Positions 1 through 7,831 of a stretch of DNA of 16,545 bases are shown here, one piece after another (position 1 is the stretch's first letter; the number at the start of each line of letters is the position of its first letter). The stretch is from an uncultured Bacteroidales bacterium. GTDB taxonomy: Bacteria > Bacteroidota > Bacteroidia > Bacteroidales > Tenuifilaceae. Both the position numbers and the translations under genes were made by a program. The notes beneath the pieces were generated by a model. It was given only the letters and a program-made list of their open reading frames with translations, ran no database searches and was not told where the DNA came from. Where the stretch lies: contig CALGIR010000055.1 in assembly GCA_937915475.1 (NCBI GenBank), positions 1-16,545 on the forward strand, read 5' to 3'.

Positions 1-290
1 CAACCATGCTTGATGAGATAGCCAGCTGGGCAGTTTATGCAATCCTAAAAACTGGGGGAGTTACTGCAAAAATGCAAATTCGATACCACAAACCCGTATT
101 GCTAACCGCTGGAGCCATAAGGTTAACCGCCAAAATTGATTGGTTTGAGAAAGGTTTGGCCAACATCAAAACGCAACTGATCAACAAAAAAGGTGTCATC
201 TGCACCGAAGGCATTATTCAGTACTTTGTTTTTCCAGAGGACATCGCTAGGCAGAAATATAGCTATCCAGGAATTGAAAAGTTCTTATAG
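1..290 (+). CDS. Hotdog-fold thioesterase, PaaI/4HBT-like (5' end outside window)
   Basis: The frame is open from the left edge through a Met codon at 6 to a TAG at 288-290, so this is the C-terminal part (about 95 residues) of a longer protein. The Met at 6 is probably internal: the segment ATMLDEIASWAVY matches the central helix of PaaI-like acyl-CoA thioesterases, which normally lies some 40-50 residues after the start. The following strands (VTAKMQIRYHKPVL, then TAKIDWFEKGLANIKTQLIN and CTEGIIQYFVF) fit the antiparallel sheet of the hotdog fold. Members of this family hydrolyse acyl-CoA thioesters in the cytoplasm. The usual HGG segment before the helix would lie upstream, so catalytic competence and substrate cannot be judged. 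It converges on the next gene with a gap of only 7 bases. Confidence 0.75.
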   Translation, partial: TMLDEIASWAVYAILKTGGVTAKMQIRYHKPVLLTAGAIRLTAKIDWFEKGLANIKTQLINKKGVICTEGIIQYFVFPEDIARQKYSYPGIEKFL

Positions 291-297
291 CTATACC

Positions 298-1194
298 CTA
301 ATTTTGCTCTGCTTTCCCATAGTAGTAATTAGCCTTCGATTTATTTTCGAAACGGGAGTAAATGTTCCCTAAATAGTTTGCAAATCTAGGTTCAGGCTTC
401 AACTTATAGAGACTTTCAAAGTAATCGCTAGAGGTTTTAAAATTTTTATTAATAACCTTTAATGCGGCAAGCAACTGCTTGTATTGCCTGTTTGTTCTGT
501 TCTTCTCGTAGGCTTTCATCTCCCTTTGATAGCTATCCTCGGCCAGATTATAGTAATGCAGCGCCAAAACCTCAAGCGCCAAAACATTCTTCGAATCACT
601 TTGTAGCAACTTTTTCACTAGGGGTAAAACTTCATTGGTGTACCCTAAATGCTGAACTACCTTAACGTATCCTTCAATAGTAAGCACTTCCTCTTGCTGC
701 TTGCTGCTAAGCAATGCCCATTGCGTATAAGCCTTATCCCAATTCTCACTACGCACATATGCCATAAAAAGCTGGCCGTTTACATCGGCAATCTCTTCCT
801 TATCAGAGTACATCATTGTAAACTCCTCAAGGTTAATGATTTCCCGCGACAGGTTATCAACCTTCAGGTATGCTTTTGAGATATAGTAATACGTTTGAGC
901 ATTTGCCGATGAGCGTTCTTTAACCTTCTCCAAGTAGTTTATGGCATCGCTAACCTTATCAACATACAATGCCGCTATTCCGGCATTTTGGTAAACATTG
1001 GCTTCTGCATCTTTCCCTTGCCCTGCTTTTATGCTGATAATCTCGCCATAAAGACTGGATGCTTCAGCATAGTTACCTTCTTTATACTGATGCTGTGCCT
1101 GAATATTTAGCTGCTTAAGCTGTTTTGAAACAGTACAAGCAGTTAATGCAAATACAAATAATAATGTAATTAGCGCAAAACGTTTCAATCTCAT
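298..1194 (-). CDS. TPR-repeat lipoprotein
   Basis: This is a 298-residue protein with a lipoprotein signal peptide: basic start MRLKR, a hydrophobic stretch and the lipobox LTAC with the lipidated Cys at residue 20. The mature part is almost entirely helical with tetratricopeptide-like units. Examples are the helix pair around QYKEGNYAEASSLYGEI (about residues 36-52), the pair around AGIAALYVDKVSDAINYLEKV (about 70-90), and YYYISKAYLKVDNLSREIINLEEF after it. No enzymatic motif is visible. Such lipoproteins usually act as periplasmic or outer-membrane scaffolds, but the partner here is unknown. It lies 57 bases downstream of msrA on the same strand and may be cotranscribed with it, although a -7-like sequence (TACCTTTG on the minus strand, 1222-1229) sits just before its start. 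It resembles Bacteroidota genes annotated only as tetratricopeptide repeat protein. Confidence 0.8.
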   Translation of the reverse strand: MRLKRFALITLLFVFALTACTVSKQLKQLNIQAQHQYKEGNYAEASSLYGEIISIKAGQGKDAEANVYQNAGIAALYVDKVSDAINYLEKVKERSSANAQTYYYISKAYLKVDNLSREIINLEEFTMMYSDKEEIADVNGQLFMAYVRSENWDKAYTQWALLSSKQQEEVLTIEGYVKVVQHLGYTNEVLPLVKKLLQSDSKNVLALEVLALHYYNLAEDSYQREMKAYEKNRTNRQYKQLLAALKVINKNFKTSSDYFESLYKLKPEPRFANYLGNIYSRFENKSKANYYYGKAEQN

Positions 1195-1221
1195 CCCAAC
1201 AATATTTTAAAAAATTGGAGG

Positions 1222-1229
1222 CAAAGGTA
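1222..1229 (-). promoter_or_regulatory. Possible -7 element before the TPR lipoprotein gene
   Basis: On the minus strand this reads TACCTTTG, a full match to the Bacteroidota -7 consensus TAnnTTTG. It ends 27 bases before the lipoprotein start codon, which gives a plausible short leader. I see no good TTG at the expected -33 distance, where the sequence runs into the end of msrA. It may therefore be weak or fortuitous. Confidence 0.35.
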
Positions 1230-1251
1230 GCAAACATTCACGCTTTAGCGA

Positions 1252-1881
1252 TTAATCCTTTAGGTAATCTTTAAACGCTTTCTCAAGTTTATCGAGTTTA
1301 GGAACTATAACCATTTGGCAATAGGGTTGCCTCTTATTGTTCTTAAAATATGCCTGGTGATGATCCTCCGCTTTATAAAATACATCAAAAGGAGTTATCT
1401 CGGTTACAATTTTATCCTTCCAAATGCCTTCAGAATCAAGCAGTGCCTTTACCTCTTTTGCCGTTTGCAACTGTTGAGGAGAATGATAAAATATAGCCGA
1501 CCTGTATTGCGTACCAACGTCGGCACCCTGCCTGTTTAATGATGTAGGATTGTGGGTTTTAAAGAATACCTCCAATACTTTTGCATAGCTTATGATATTA
1601 GGATCGAAGGTAACCTGAATAACCTCTGCATGATCCGTTAGCCCAGAGCACACCTCTCTGTAAGTTGGATTTGGAATTTTTCCGCCAGAATAGCCAGATT
1701 CTACCTTATGAACCCCTTTTATTCTCAGAAAAACAGCCTCAACACACCAAAAACAACCAGCACCAAGCGTTGCCACCTCAAAATTATCTGTACTCATTGT
1801 TTGTAATATTTTATCATCATTGTTGTTGGCCAATACCATAAACTGTGCAGTAAGTGCCCAGAATAAGAACAAAATTTTCAT
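1252..1881 (-). CDS. msrA: Peptide-methionine (S)-S-oxide reductase MsrA, with signal peptide
   Basis: MsrA reduces the S-epimer of methionine sulfoxide, free or in proteins, and so repairs oxidised proteins. The signature GCFWC is at residues 42-46 with the nucleophile Cys43. Other family motifs follow: SGYSGG (62-67), GTQYRS (123-128), AEDHHQAYF (171-179) and the C-terminal YC (Cys188), which is likely the resolving cysteine. I chose the ATG at 1881 (209 residues) because it gives the signal-like start MKILFLFWALTAQFMVLAN. A GTG 15 bases upstream would extend it but places acidic/neutral residues before the hydrophobic core and is less likely. The signal peptide suggests a periplasmic or envelope location, unlike the cytoplasmic form in many bacteria. 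No MsrB domain is fused. A terminator lies between this gene and the upstream sensor gene, so msrA probably has its own promoter, which I could not identify with confidence. Confidence 0.95.
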   Translation of the reverse strand: MKILFLFWALTAQFMVLANNNDDKILQTMSTDNFEVATLGAGCFWCVEAVFLRIKGVHKVESGYSGGKIPNPTYREVCSGLTDHAEVIQVTFDPNIISYAKVLEVFFKTHNPTSLNRQGADVGTQYRSAIFYHSPQQLQTAKEVKALLDSEGIWKDKIVTEITPFDVFYKAEDHHQAYFKNNKRQPYCQMVIVPKLDKLEKAFKDYLKD

Positions 1882-1934
1882 GCCAATATTTACCACTTAA
1901 ACACCATTTGTACATATTTTGTTCTTTTGCACAC

Positions 1935-1970
1935 AAAAAAAGGGGTGAATTGGTTTTCCCAAAACACCCC
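1935..1970 (-). terminator. Rho-independent terminator of the Cache/GAF sensor gene
   Basis: Arms GGGGTG (1942-1947) and CACCCC (1965-1970) pair perfectly. An inner TTGG/CCAA stem (1950-1953 with 1959-1962) is separated from them by a symmetric two-base internal loop. On the minus strand the hairpin is followed directly by seven Ts (1941 down to 1935). It lies about 28 bases past the stop of the 1998-4043 gene and about 54 bases ahead of the msrA start, so it should insulate msrA from read-through. Confidence 0.85.
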
Positions 1971-1997
1971 ATTTAAGTGTATTTATTCACCCAAAGT

Positions 1998-4043
1998 CTA
2001 CTTCTTCTTTTTCAGCTTCTTAATTTCTTGCTCAAGGTTCTCTATTTTTTCTTCAAACTCTTCCCTCAGCTCGTCCTCCCTCTGTTTTTGTTCTTGAGCC
2101 TTTCGGCTCATTTCTTCTTGTGTAGCCTGAAGCTCCTCCATATTCTGGCGCATTTCTTCCTCTTGGGCCAACATCTCCTCAGCTTGCTGTTGCGATTGCT
2201 CTAAAAGAGCCCGTGTTCTTGCATTAATTCTTACCGAGAGAATGGTAGAAGCTATGCTCTGGGCTATGCGCTCAATAAATTCAACCTCAAATTGCTCAAA
2301 CTTACGAAATGAGGCTATTTCGATAACACCCAACACATCTTCCTCATGCTTAAGTGGTACTAGAACAATGTAGGTTGGTGTTGCCTTACCCAAACCAGAG
2401 GTTATCTCCACATAATCGTCAGGAATTTCGGTGAGCTGAATGGTTTCCTTCTCCATAGCACAGGCTCCTACAAGCCCTTCGCTAAATTCTATCCTTTTGT
2501 TTAGAAACTTCTTCCTGTCCCAGGCATAAGCTGATGTTAACATGAAATGGATATCATTCCTATCTTCCTCCTCAAGAAGAAATAAACCCGCCTGATTAGC
2601 CTTTAAATACTTAACCAAATCACTTACAATTTCGTCCGATAGGATTTGTATTTTATCGTTATTACGCCTTAAGATATCAGCAAACTTGGTTAATCCTTCG
2701 TTAACCCATGCCCTTTTTCTATCCTCCTCCTTTCGCTTCACCTCTTCATCACTGGCATCCTTTAGGCTATTTCTCATATCAATTAAAGATTGACCGAGAA
2801 TATCCTGTTCACTCAGTAAATCGAGTTCGCTATCAAGTTTCCCCCTACCAATGTCGAGGGCAAATTCTGTCTTATTATTCAGTCCTTCAATAGATCGATT
2901 AAGCGCATTGGCCATCTCCTCAACCTCATCGCCAGAATCTACTGTAAGCTCCATTTTTGATGATATTTCGCCATCGGCCATACGTTTAAGCGTAGTTGTA
3001 ATGCTGACAATTGGTTTGGTGAGGCTATTTGAGATGAAAACTAGTAGCAGGATTACAATGGTTAGGACTACAACTCCAACTATTAATGAAACGGTTAACG
3101 TATGATTTGCTGAGCGCATTATTTGGTTATACGGTACAGAAATGCCTAGCGACCATGATTTGGATACCCCTTTAACCGTAATGGGCGAAAAGAACATATA
3201 ATGATTATTCCCCTGTTTGTCTCCACGCGAAAAATAAAACTCTTCGCCTTTTCGAATGCGATTGTGTAATCTGTGTTCTTTTGTCTCAATTTGAAATACC
3301 TCTTCAATGTTCTTTGATATTAACTCGCCATTGGGATGCCCAGCAATTACACCTTCTGGGGAGACCAGAAAAGCAAATCCCCCTTCAACAATTCCAACGC
3401 TTTCAACTAGTTCCTGAAGTGCTGTTAGTTCTACATCAAGGCCGACCATCCCCATATACTTCCCATCAACTTGTACTGGAGATGCAATGGTTGTCATCAA
3501 TCTCGACTCACGTCCTCCGTCCTCCACTACATCAAGGTAGGGCTCCCAAATATCATCCTGATTCTTTTCCTTAAAGACATCATAAATCTCTGGGTCACCA
3601 TCCAAACTTCGCTCTTCTATAGCGATTTCATATTTATCACCATCCCGAAGAATAAACATTAGAATTCGACCATAATCCTTTGTATAGTTCGGAATATATC
3701 CATAGTACTCCCAACTATCCCAAATAATATAAACGTGCTCGTTGGCCTCTATAACTGGTAAATACATATCCAAGAACAACTTTTGCCACTGGTCTGCTGG
3801 CATCGTTTGGTATATTGAGAAAGCTTGAGATAACGTGCGCGTAATACTCAAATTGCTCTCGAAGAATTTCTCGATATCGGTGGCAGAATTCTTTGCAATA
3901 AAACTTGTTTTCTCAACAGTTTCGTTAAGAATTGATTTACGCGATGTAACAACAATATAGGCCACTGATGCCACAAAAGATACCACAAAAACAGAAAGTA
4001 TATAAAGTATAATCTTCTGCCTTATTGAACGCTTGATTTTCAT
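1998..4043 (-). CDS. Membrane sensor: dCache - HAMP - GAF - coiled coil, no output domain
   Basis: This 681-residue protein has a transmembrane helix at about 10-32 and a periplasmic double-Cache-type sensor at about 35-305, with PTVGLDVE-like Cache landmarks such as MGMVGLDVELTALQ near 197-210. A second helix spans about 315-337. A HAMP domain follows (SLTKPI at 340-345, then the DEVEEM region), then a second HAMP-like segment around IGRGKLDSELDLLSEQDILG (about 398-417). A GAF domain lies at about 445-605. The final 70 residues are a highly charged heptad coiled coil rich in Glu, Gln, Arg and Lys that ends in KKLKKKK. There is no histidine kinase, SpoIIE phosphatase, GGDEF or methyl-accepting signalling domain. 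It probably senses a small extracellular ligand and passes the signal to a partner through the coiled coil, which is inference. It is followed by a strong terminator and preceded by a 117-base spacer. A weak -7-like TACATTTA lies on the minus strand at 4071-4078. Confidence 0.85.
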   Translation of the reverse strand: MKIKRSIRQKIILYILSVFVVSFVASVAYIVVTSRKSILNETVEKTSFIAKNSATDIEKFFESNLSITRTLSQAFSIYQTMPADQWQKLFLDMYLPVIEANEHVYIIWDSWEYYGYIPNYTKDYGRILMFILRDGDKYEIAIEERSLDGDPEIYDVFKEKNQDDIWEPYLDVVEDGGRESRLMTTIASPVQVDGKYMGMVGLDVELTALQELVESVGIVEGGFAFLVSPEGVIAGHPNGELISKNIEEVFQIETKEHRLHNRIRKGEEFYFSRGDKQGNNHYMFFSPITVKGVSKSWSLGISVPYNQIMRSANHTLTVSLIVGVVVLTIVILLLVFISNSLTKPIVSITTTLKRMADGEISSKMELTVDSGDEVEEMANALNRSIEGLNNKTEFALDIGRGKLDSELDLLSEQDILGQSLIDMRNSLKDASDEEVKRKEEDRKRAWVNEGLTKFADILRRNNDKIQILSDEIVSDLVKYLKANQAGLFLLEEEDRNDIHFMLTSAYAWDRKKFLNKRIEFSEGLVGACAMEKETIQLTEIPDDYVEITSGLGKATPTYIVLVPLKHEEDVLGVIEIASFRKFEQFEVEFIERIAQSIASTILSVRINARTRALLEQSQQQAEEMLAQEEEMRQNMEELQATQEEMSRKAQEQKQREDELREEFEEKIENLEQEIKKLKKKK

Positions 4044-4160
4044 AGTGCCTTAATGTATTTATGAATAGGCTAAATGTAGTAATTTTTTGGAAATAGCCCA
4101 TAGTTACTATAGACAAACCAATACTTTTAGAGAGTTAAAATGGATTTAAAGTAAAAAAAA

Positions 4161-5594
4161 TCAAAATAAATTATTGCCCTCATAAAAAAACTCTCCATCA
4201 AAATTAACAAGAAATACTTTTTCGGTTGCTCTGGTTATGGCCGTATATAACCATCTTAAGTACTCCCTAGTCATCATTTCGGGTTTAAAAAATCCTTGAT
4301 CAATATATACATGCTTCCATTGTCCGCCTTGGGCTTTATGACAGGTAACGGCATAGGCAAATTTTACTTGCAAAGCATTAAAATATGGATCGGACTTTAT
4401 TTTAGCCATCCTATTTCGCCTATTCACAATATTCTCATAATCTAATGCCACGCTTTGGTAAAGCTCATTACTCCTATCCATAGGAAGCGAAGGCCCCTCA
4501 ACACTAAGGGTATCAAGCATAATGATAACATCCAACTCTTGTTCCTCATAATCGATTAGCTGTACGGTAACCTCAGCAAAACGGAAACCATGTAACTCAT
4601 TTGATCCATGTATTCTTAGCACTTTAACCACATCACCATTGGCGATAAAGTTTATATTCTCAACTTTCTCTGTCCAGTGATAATTATTTCTCACAACCAT
4701 AAGCAAATCTCCAATCGATAGTTCCTCCTCACGCCACAGCAATTGATTTCTAATGCCCTGGTTATACTTATTAGCCCTCTTGTTTGAGTAGCAAACCACA
4801 ATGGATTCCTCCACTCCCACTCTCGAGTAACTAGTCTCCAGCGATTCAACAAGTTCTGTGCCCGAAAGCCTAACAACATCATCGAACCCAACAAGAGAAA
4901 ACTTCGGAATCCCTACCCTATGCTCATCAAGAAACTCTCTAATTTGCGAGGCATTTATGAGAATCCCCGAGTCTTGAGCCTGACGAACCACTTCACTAAG
5001 AATAACCTCAGTTACAGCATAACCATAACTTTCTAGTTCTCTGCTATTCAGCGCTGGACTAACATCAAGCCTAATTGGAGGAAGTTGGGCATCATCGCCA
5101 ACTAGAATAAGTCTACAGTTTTCGCCATCGTTGATAAATGTTAGCAAATCATCGAGCAGACGACCCGACCCAAATTCTGAACTATCTGCAATTGTATTAC
5201 TTAACATTGACGATTCATCAACAATAAAAATGGTGTTCTTACTCATATTCCTATTTAGTACAAAGGCTCCGAAACCATCCTTTTGCGATTTCTGACGATA
5301 AATCCATTTGTGAATCGTGAATGCAGGATAATCTGAATATTTAGCAAGCACTTTAGCTGCCCTGCCCGTTGGAGCCAATAGCACAACTTTAATTCTACAT
5401 GCCAATAGCGTTTTAACGCACGAGGCAATCATGGATGTTTTGCCCGTACCGGCATACCCTCTCAGAAGAAAAATATGATTGTCAGTTCTATCGAGAAAAT
5501 AAGAAGAAAGTAAATCGGCAGTAATTTCCTGGCTTTTAGTAAGTTCAAAGCCTAGATTTGTTACCAACAAACTATTTATGGTTTCTTTTTTCAT
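4161..5594 (-). CDS. RecD-like superfamily 1 DNA helicase (AAA_30 / UvrD_C_2 type)
   Basis: This is a 477-residue ATP-dependent DNA helicase of the RecD/Pif1-like group. The motifs appear in order: Q-motif-like LTKSQ (18-22), Walker A GYAGTGKT (46-53), motif Ia APTGRAAKV (about 74-82), Walker B IVDESSML (124-131), motif III GDDAQLPPI (166-174), motif V VTCHKAQGGQW (416-426) and motif VI YTAITRATEKV (450-460). It is shorter than RecD2 and lacks the N-terminal helix-hairpin-helix region, and no RecB or RecC gene lies nearby. It is therefore a stand-alone helicase, common in Bacteroidota, and probably translocates on single-stranded DNA during repair or replication. It is divergent from the 5681 operon with an 86-base shared spacer. 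I found no convincing minus-strand promoter there. Confidence 0.9.
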   Translation of the reverse strand: MKKETINSLLVTNLGFELTKSQEITADLLSSYFLDRTDNHIFLLRGYAGTGKTSMIASCVKTLLACRIKVVLLAPTGRAAKVLAKYSDYPAFTIHKWIYRQKSQKDGFGAFVLNRNMSKNTIFIVDESSMLSNTIADSSEFGSGRLLDDLLTFINDGENCRLILVGDDAQLPPIRLDVSPALNSRELESYGYAVTEVILSEVVRQAQDSGILINASQIREFLDEHRVGIPKFSLVGFDDVVRLSGTELVESLETSYSRVGVEESIVVCYSNKRANKYNQGIRNQLLWREEELSIGDLLMVVRNNYHWTEKVENINFIANGDVVKVLRIHGSNELHGFRFAEVTVQLIDYEEQELDVIIMLDTLSVEGPSLPMDRSNELYQSVALDYENIVNRRNRMAKIKSDPYFNALQVKFAYAVTCHKAQGGQWKHVYIDQGFFKPEMMTREYLRWLYTAITRATEKVFLVNFDGEFFYEGNNLF

Positions 5595-5620
5595 TAAATG
5601 TTATAATAAAGCGCTGTGCC

Positions 5621-5652
5621 TTAGTGAAAATTAATTTTTGTTTCTAAATTTG
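5621..5652 (+). promoter_or_regulatory. Promoter of the 5681-7672 operon
   Basis: TAAATTTG at 5645-5652 fully matches the Bacteroidota -7 consensus TAnnTTTG. TTA at 5621-5623 stands at the -33 distance (21-base spacer) in place of TTG. Transcription would start near 5659, leaving a leader of about 22 bases before the ATG at 5681. Confidence 0.6.
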
Positions 5653-5680
5653 CAGGTAAACTTAAATTAAATCTAGCAAA

Positions 5681-6283
5681 ATGAAAACGGTTTATCAAAT
5701 TGTGCTTCTAATAGCCATAGCTGTTCTTTCATACTTTATATATGAAAGCATAATGAATCCAATTCGTTTTAACCACGAAAAGGATAAGAGATATAGTAAA
5801 ACCATAGACAGGTTAAAAGATATTAGAACAGCTCAGCTGGCATTTCGCTCAGAAAACGAAAAGTTCACAGGCAGTTTCGATACGCTTATCAATTTTGTTA
5901 AGCACGATTCGTTTAAAGTTGTAAGGCAAATTGGATCTATGGACGACTCTGTTGCAGTTGCCAAAGGTTTAGTTTATCGCGATACGGTTAAGATAAGAGT
6001 ACTTGACAGTATATTCACTAAGAATTATCCTGTTGATTCGCTAAGATTCGTGCCTTACACAGGAGGCAAAGAATTTGAAATGGGTGCCGGCGTACTAAAA
6101 ACTGGTTCGGGGCTTACCATTAAAGTTTTTGAGGCAAAAGTCCACAATGATGTTCTACTTAAAGGGCTTGATAGGCAACTTGTAATTAACATGAACGATT
6201 TAAGAAGGAAACTTGAGCGTTTCCCAGGTCTTCAGGTTGGCTCGCTTACCGAGGCTACAAATAATTCAGGAAACTGGGAATAG
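5681..6283 (+). CDS. Small membrane-anchored protein of unknown function, pseudopilin-like layout
   Basis: This 200-residue protein has one N-terminal transmembrane helix (about residues 5-22) directly followed by a charged helix (HEKDKRYSKTIDRLKDIRTAQLAFRSENEKF, about 32-62) and a globular C-terminal part with predicted strands. The arrangement, including the run DIRTAQLAF..NEKFTGSFDTLINFV, recalls type II secretion and type IV pilus pseudopilins, where a long helix precedes a sentence like 'a..aq..y....g.yp.sl..L'. It lacks the prepilin peptidase signature (G-F-T-L-I-E), so a processed pilin is not supported. It is the first gene of an operon with a DUF3822 gene (16 bases to the ATG) and rsmD. 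I recognise it only as a conserved Bacteroidota hypothetical protein, and the pilin comparison is inference. Confidence 0.75.
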   Translation: MKTVYQIVLLIAIAVLSYFIYESIMNPIRFNHEKDKRYSKTIDRLKDIRTAQLAFRSENEKFTGSFDTLINFVKHDSFKVVRQIGSMDDSVAVAKGLVYRDTVKIRVLDSIFTKNYPVDSLRFVPYTGGKEFEMGAGVLKTGSGLTIKVFEAKVHNDVLLKGLDRQLVINMNDLRRKLERFPGLQVGSLTEATNNSGNWE

Positions 6284-6299
6284 GGTGAAAGAAAAGGCT

Positions 6300-7148
6300 A
6301 TGCAAAAACTAGAGTTTTTTGACGAGACCTTTGACCCAGACCGAACGGCAACATACGAGTTATCCATTCAGGTCTCCCTGGGTGGATTTTCTCTTTGTAT
6401 TAAGGATCTCACTCGAAATCTATTTATTGGACTGGCTTCCTGTGCATTCAATCATCCTACTGTTTCTCCAAATGATTGGCCCGAACAGGTTGCTTTCATA
6501 ACCAATACCTATAAGTGGGTTTCAAAATCATTTAAGAGAGTTATTTTCAGCTACGAGTCAAAAGGTTTTGCCCTTATCCCTGAAAATCTATTTGTGCCAA
6601 ACAAAGCAAAAACGTTGCTATCGTTAACCGCACAAATACAAGATCTTGATGAGGTTAGGTACAATAGTTCAACCAACGACTCCGTTTCAATATTTAGTAT
6701 TCCCTCTTTGCTTGTAACGAGTTGGTTTAAAGTACAAAGCGATTCGAAAATAGTTGCATTCTGCGATTCTATAATACAACTCCACCTACTCTCAATAAAA
6801 AACGAAAAGGATAGATCAATTACACTATCCCTTGCCAATGATTTTGGGGTGGTTATTGCATCACATGGTAAAAAGATTCAGCATTGTGGAACCCTTGATA
6901 TCAAATCAATTGATGATATTACCTATCATCTTTTAAACCTTTGCAAAGGTTTAGGTTATAGCCCATCCAACACGGTTATTAGCATACTTGGCCAATACGA
7001 TAAAAAAGCCGGCTTAGAAGTACTTATTGAACGTTTCTTTAAGAATATTTCTCCCAATTCTACAATAGTACAAAGCGATTTTAGCTACTTAATTGAGAAG
7101 TACAAAATCCGCTATGCAAACCTATTCAGCCAATCGCTATGCGTATAG
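6300..7148 (+). CDS. DUF3822 family protein
   Basis: This is a 282-residue cytoplasmic protein with no signal peptide or membrane segment. I chose the ATG at 6300 because it follows a purine-rich stretch and gives the typical N-terminus MQKLEFFDETFD. The frame extends back to an ATG at 6213, but that start overlaps the upstream gene by 71 bases and adds unrelated residues. The protein matches my memory of DUF3822, a Bacteroidota family found beside rsmD. Its layout suggests an actin-like ATPase fold: an early strand pair TYELSIQVSLGGFSLCIKD (about 18-36) and a second similar block ITLSLANDFGVVIASHGKKI (about 174-193), followed by a helix and VISILGQ. This resembles PilM/GspL-like proteins, but I see no clear nucleotide-binding motif. 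It overlaps rsmD by 10 bases, indicating translational coupling. Function is unknown. Confidence 0.75.
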   Translation: MQKLEFFDETFDPDRTATYELSIQVSLGGFSLCIKDLTRNLFIGLASCAFNHPTVSPNDWPEQVAFITNTYKWVSKSFKRVIFSYESKGFALIPENLFVPNKAKTLLSLTAQIQDLDEVRYNSSTNDSVSIFSIPSLLVTSWFKVQSDSKIVAFCDSIIQLHLLSIKNEKDRSITLSLANDFGVVIASHGKKIQHCGTLDIKSIDDITYHLLNLCKGLGYSPSNTVISILGQYDKKAGLEVLIERFFKNISPNSTIVQSDFSYLIEKYKIRYANLFSQSLCV

Positions 7149-7672
7149 TTAGCGGTGAGCACAAAGGAAGAGTTTTTTTGCCCCCAAAAAGTTTCAAAGC
7201 ACGTCCAACAACAGATATAGCTAAAGAAGGACTATTTAATATCATTAACAATCATTTTGATTTTGAAGAAATTGCTGTACTGGATCTTTTTTCGGGAACA
7301 GGAAGCATTAGCTTTGAATTTGCCTCTAGGGGCTGTGAAAGTATTCATCTTGTTGAAACGAACATTGCCCATTTTCAATTTATCCTAAAGGTTCAGCATG
7401 AGCTTAATTTCACCCAAATTGTACCCATTAGGCTCGATGCTTACAAATTTCTCAAGACCTGTAAGATATCATTCGATATTATTTTTGCCGATCCACCATA
7501 CGAATTTAAGGGCATTGAACAAATTCCGGAATTGGTTTTAAAAAACAAGCTACTTAATAAAGATGGCTGGCTAATCGTTGAGCACTCCAAACGCATTGAC
7601 CTTTCGGAACTTGATGGATATTGGCAAACACGCAATTATGGGAATGTGCATTTTAGCTTCTTCAAACAGTAA
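7139..7672 (+). CDS. rsmD: 16S rRNA (guanine(966)-N(2))-methyltransferase RsmD
   Basis: RsmD uses S-adenosylmethionine to methylate N2 of guanine 966 in 16S rRNA during assembly of the small ribosomal subunit. The 177-residue protein begins with the family signature MRIVSGEHKGR and RPTTDIAKEGLFN (22-34). The SAM-binding glycine loop VLDLFSGTGSI is at 47-57, the acidic strand end VET at 72-74 and the catalytic ADPPYEF at 117-123. Its length is usual for the family. The start overlaps the end of the DUF3822 gene by 10 bases (7139-7148), so it is probably translated by coupling and shares the operon promoter. It ends 85 bases before tRNA-Asp, which has its own promoter. Confidence 0.95.
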   Translation: MRIVSGEHKGRVFLPPKSFKARPTTDIAKEGLFNIINNHFDFEEIAVLDLFSGTGSISFEFASRGCESIHLVETNIAHFQFILKVQHELNFTQIVPIRLDAYKFLKTCKISFDIIFADPPYEFKGIEQIPELVLKNKLLNKDGWLIVEHSKRIDLSELDGYWQTRNYGNVHFSFFKQ

Positions 7673-7689
7673 TTATTTATGTAAATGTA

Positions 7690-7720
7690 TTGCATGTGAT
7701 AAAAATAACACATATATTTG
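7690..7720 (+). promoter_or_regulatory. Promoter of tRNA-Asp
   Basis: TTG at 7690-7692 and TATATTTG at 7713-7720 fit the Bacteroidota -33/-7 promoter with a 20-base spacer. The -7 box is a full consensus match. Initiation near 7727 would give a precursor with a leader of about 30 bases before the tRNA at 7757. Confidence 0.75.
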
Positions 7721-7756
7721 CACCGTCAAAAACAAAGACACGCTCTTTAAAGCACT

Positions 7757-7830
7757 GGTCCGGTAGTTCAGTTGGTTAGAATACGTGCCTGTCACGCACG
7801 GGGTCGCGAGTTCGAGTCTCGTCCGGACCG
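7757..7830 (+). tRNA. tRNA-Asp (anticodon GTC)
   Basis: This is a 74-base cloverleaf. The acceptor arm GGTCCGG (7757-7763) pairs with CCGGACC (7823-7829). The D arm carries GTTCAGTTGGTTAGAAT, and the anticodon stem CGTGC/GCACG encloses the loop CTGTCAC with anticodon GTC at 7791-7793. The T arm GCGAG-TTCGAGT-CTCGT is canonical. The discriminator base is G (7830), as expected for aspartate. The 3' CCA is not encoded and must be added by the nucleotidyltransferase. It is a single-gene unit with its own promoter and terminator. Confidence 0.97.
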
Positions 7831-7831
7831 C

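Noticed and set aside
286..295. Palindrome TATAGCTATA at the convergent junction of the first two genes.
   Set aside because: It is short, AT-rich and without a loop or T-tract. It is expected by chance and is not supported as a terminator.
462..3662. Plus-strand open frames opposite the lipoprotein, msrA and sensor genes, including a Leu/Phe-rich one at 1977-2204.
   Set aside because: The last is the reverse reading of the Glu/Lys-rich coiled coil. The others have no family similarity and overlap well-supported genes.
4100..4110. Near-palindrome ATAGTTACTAT in the spacer downstream of the helicase gene.
   Set aside because: The centre allows no hairpin loop and no neighbouring promoter or T-tract gives it a role.
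6213..6299. A longer start for the DUF3822 gene (ATG at 6213, or GTG at 6285).
   Set aside because: The 6213 start overlaps the upstream gene by 71 bases and adds residues unlike the family. The ATG at 6300 has a purine-rich region before it and gives a typical length.
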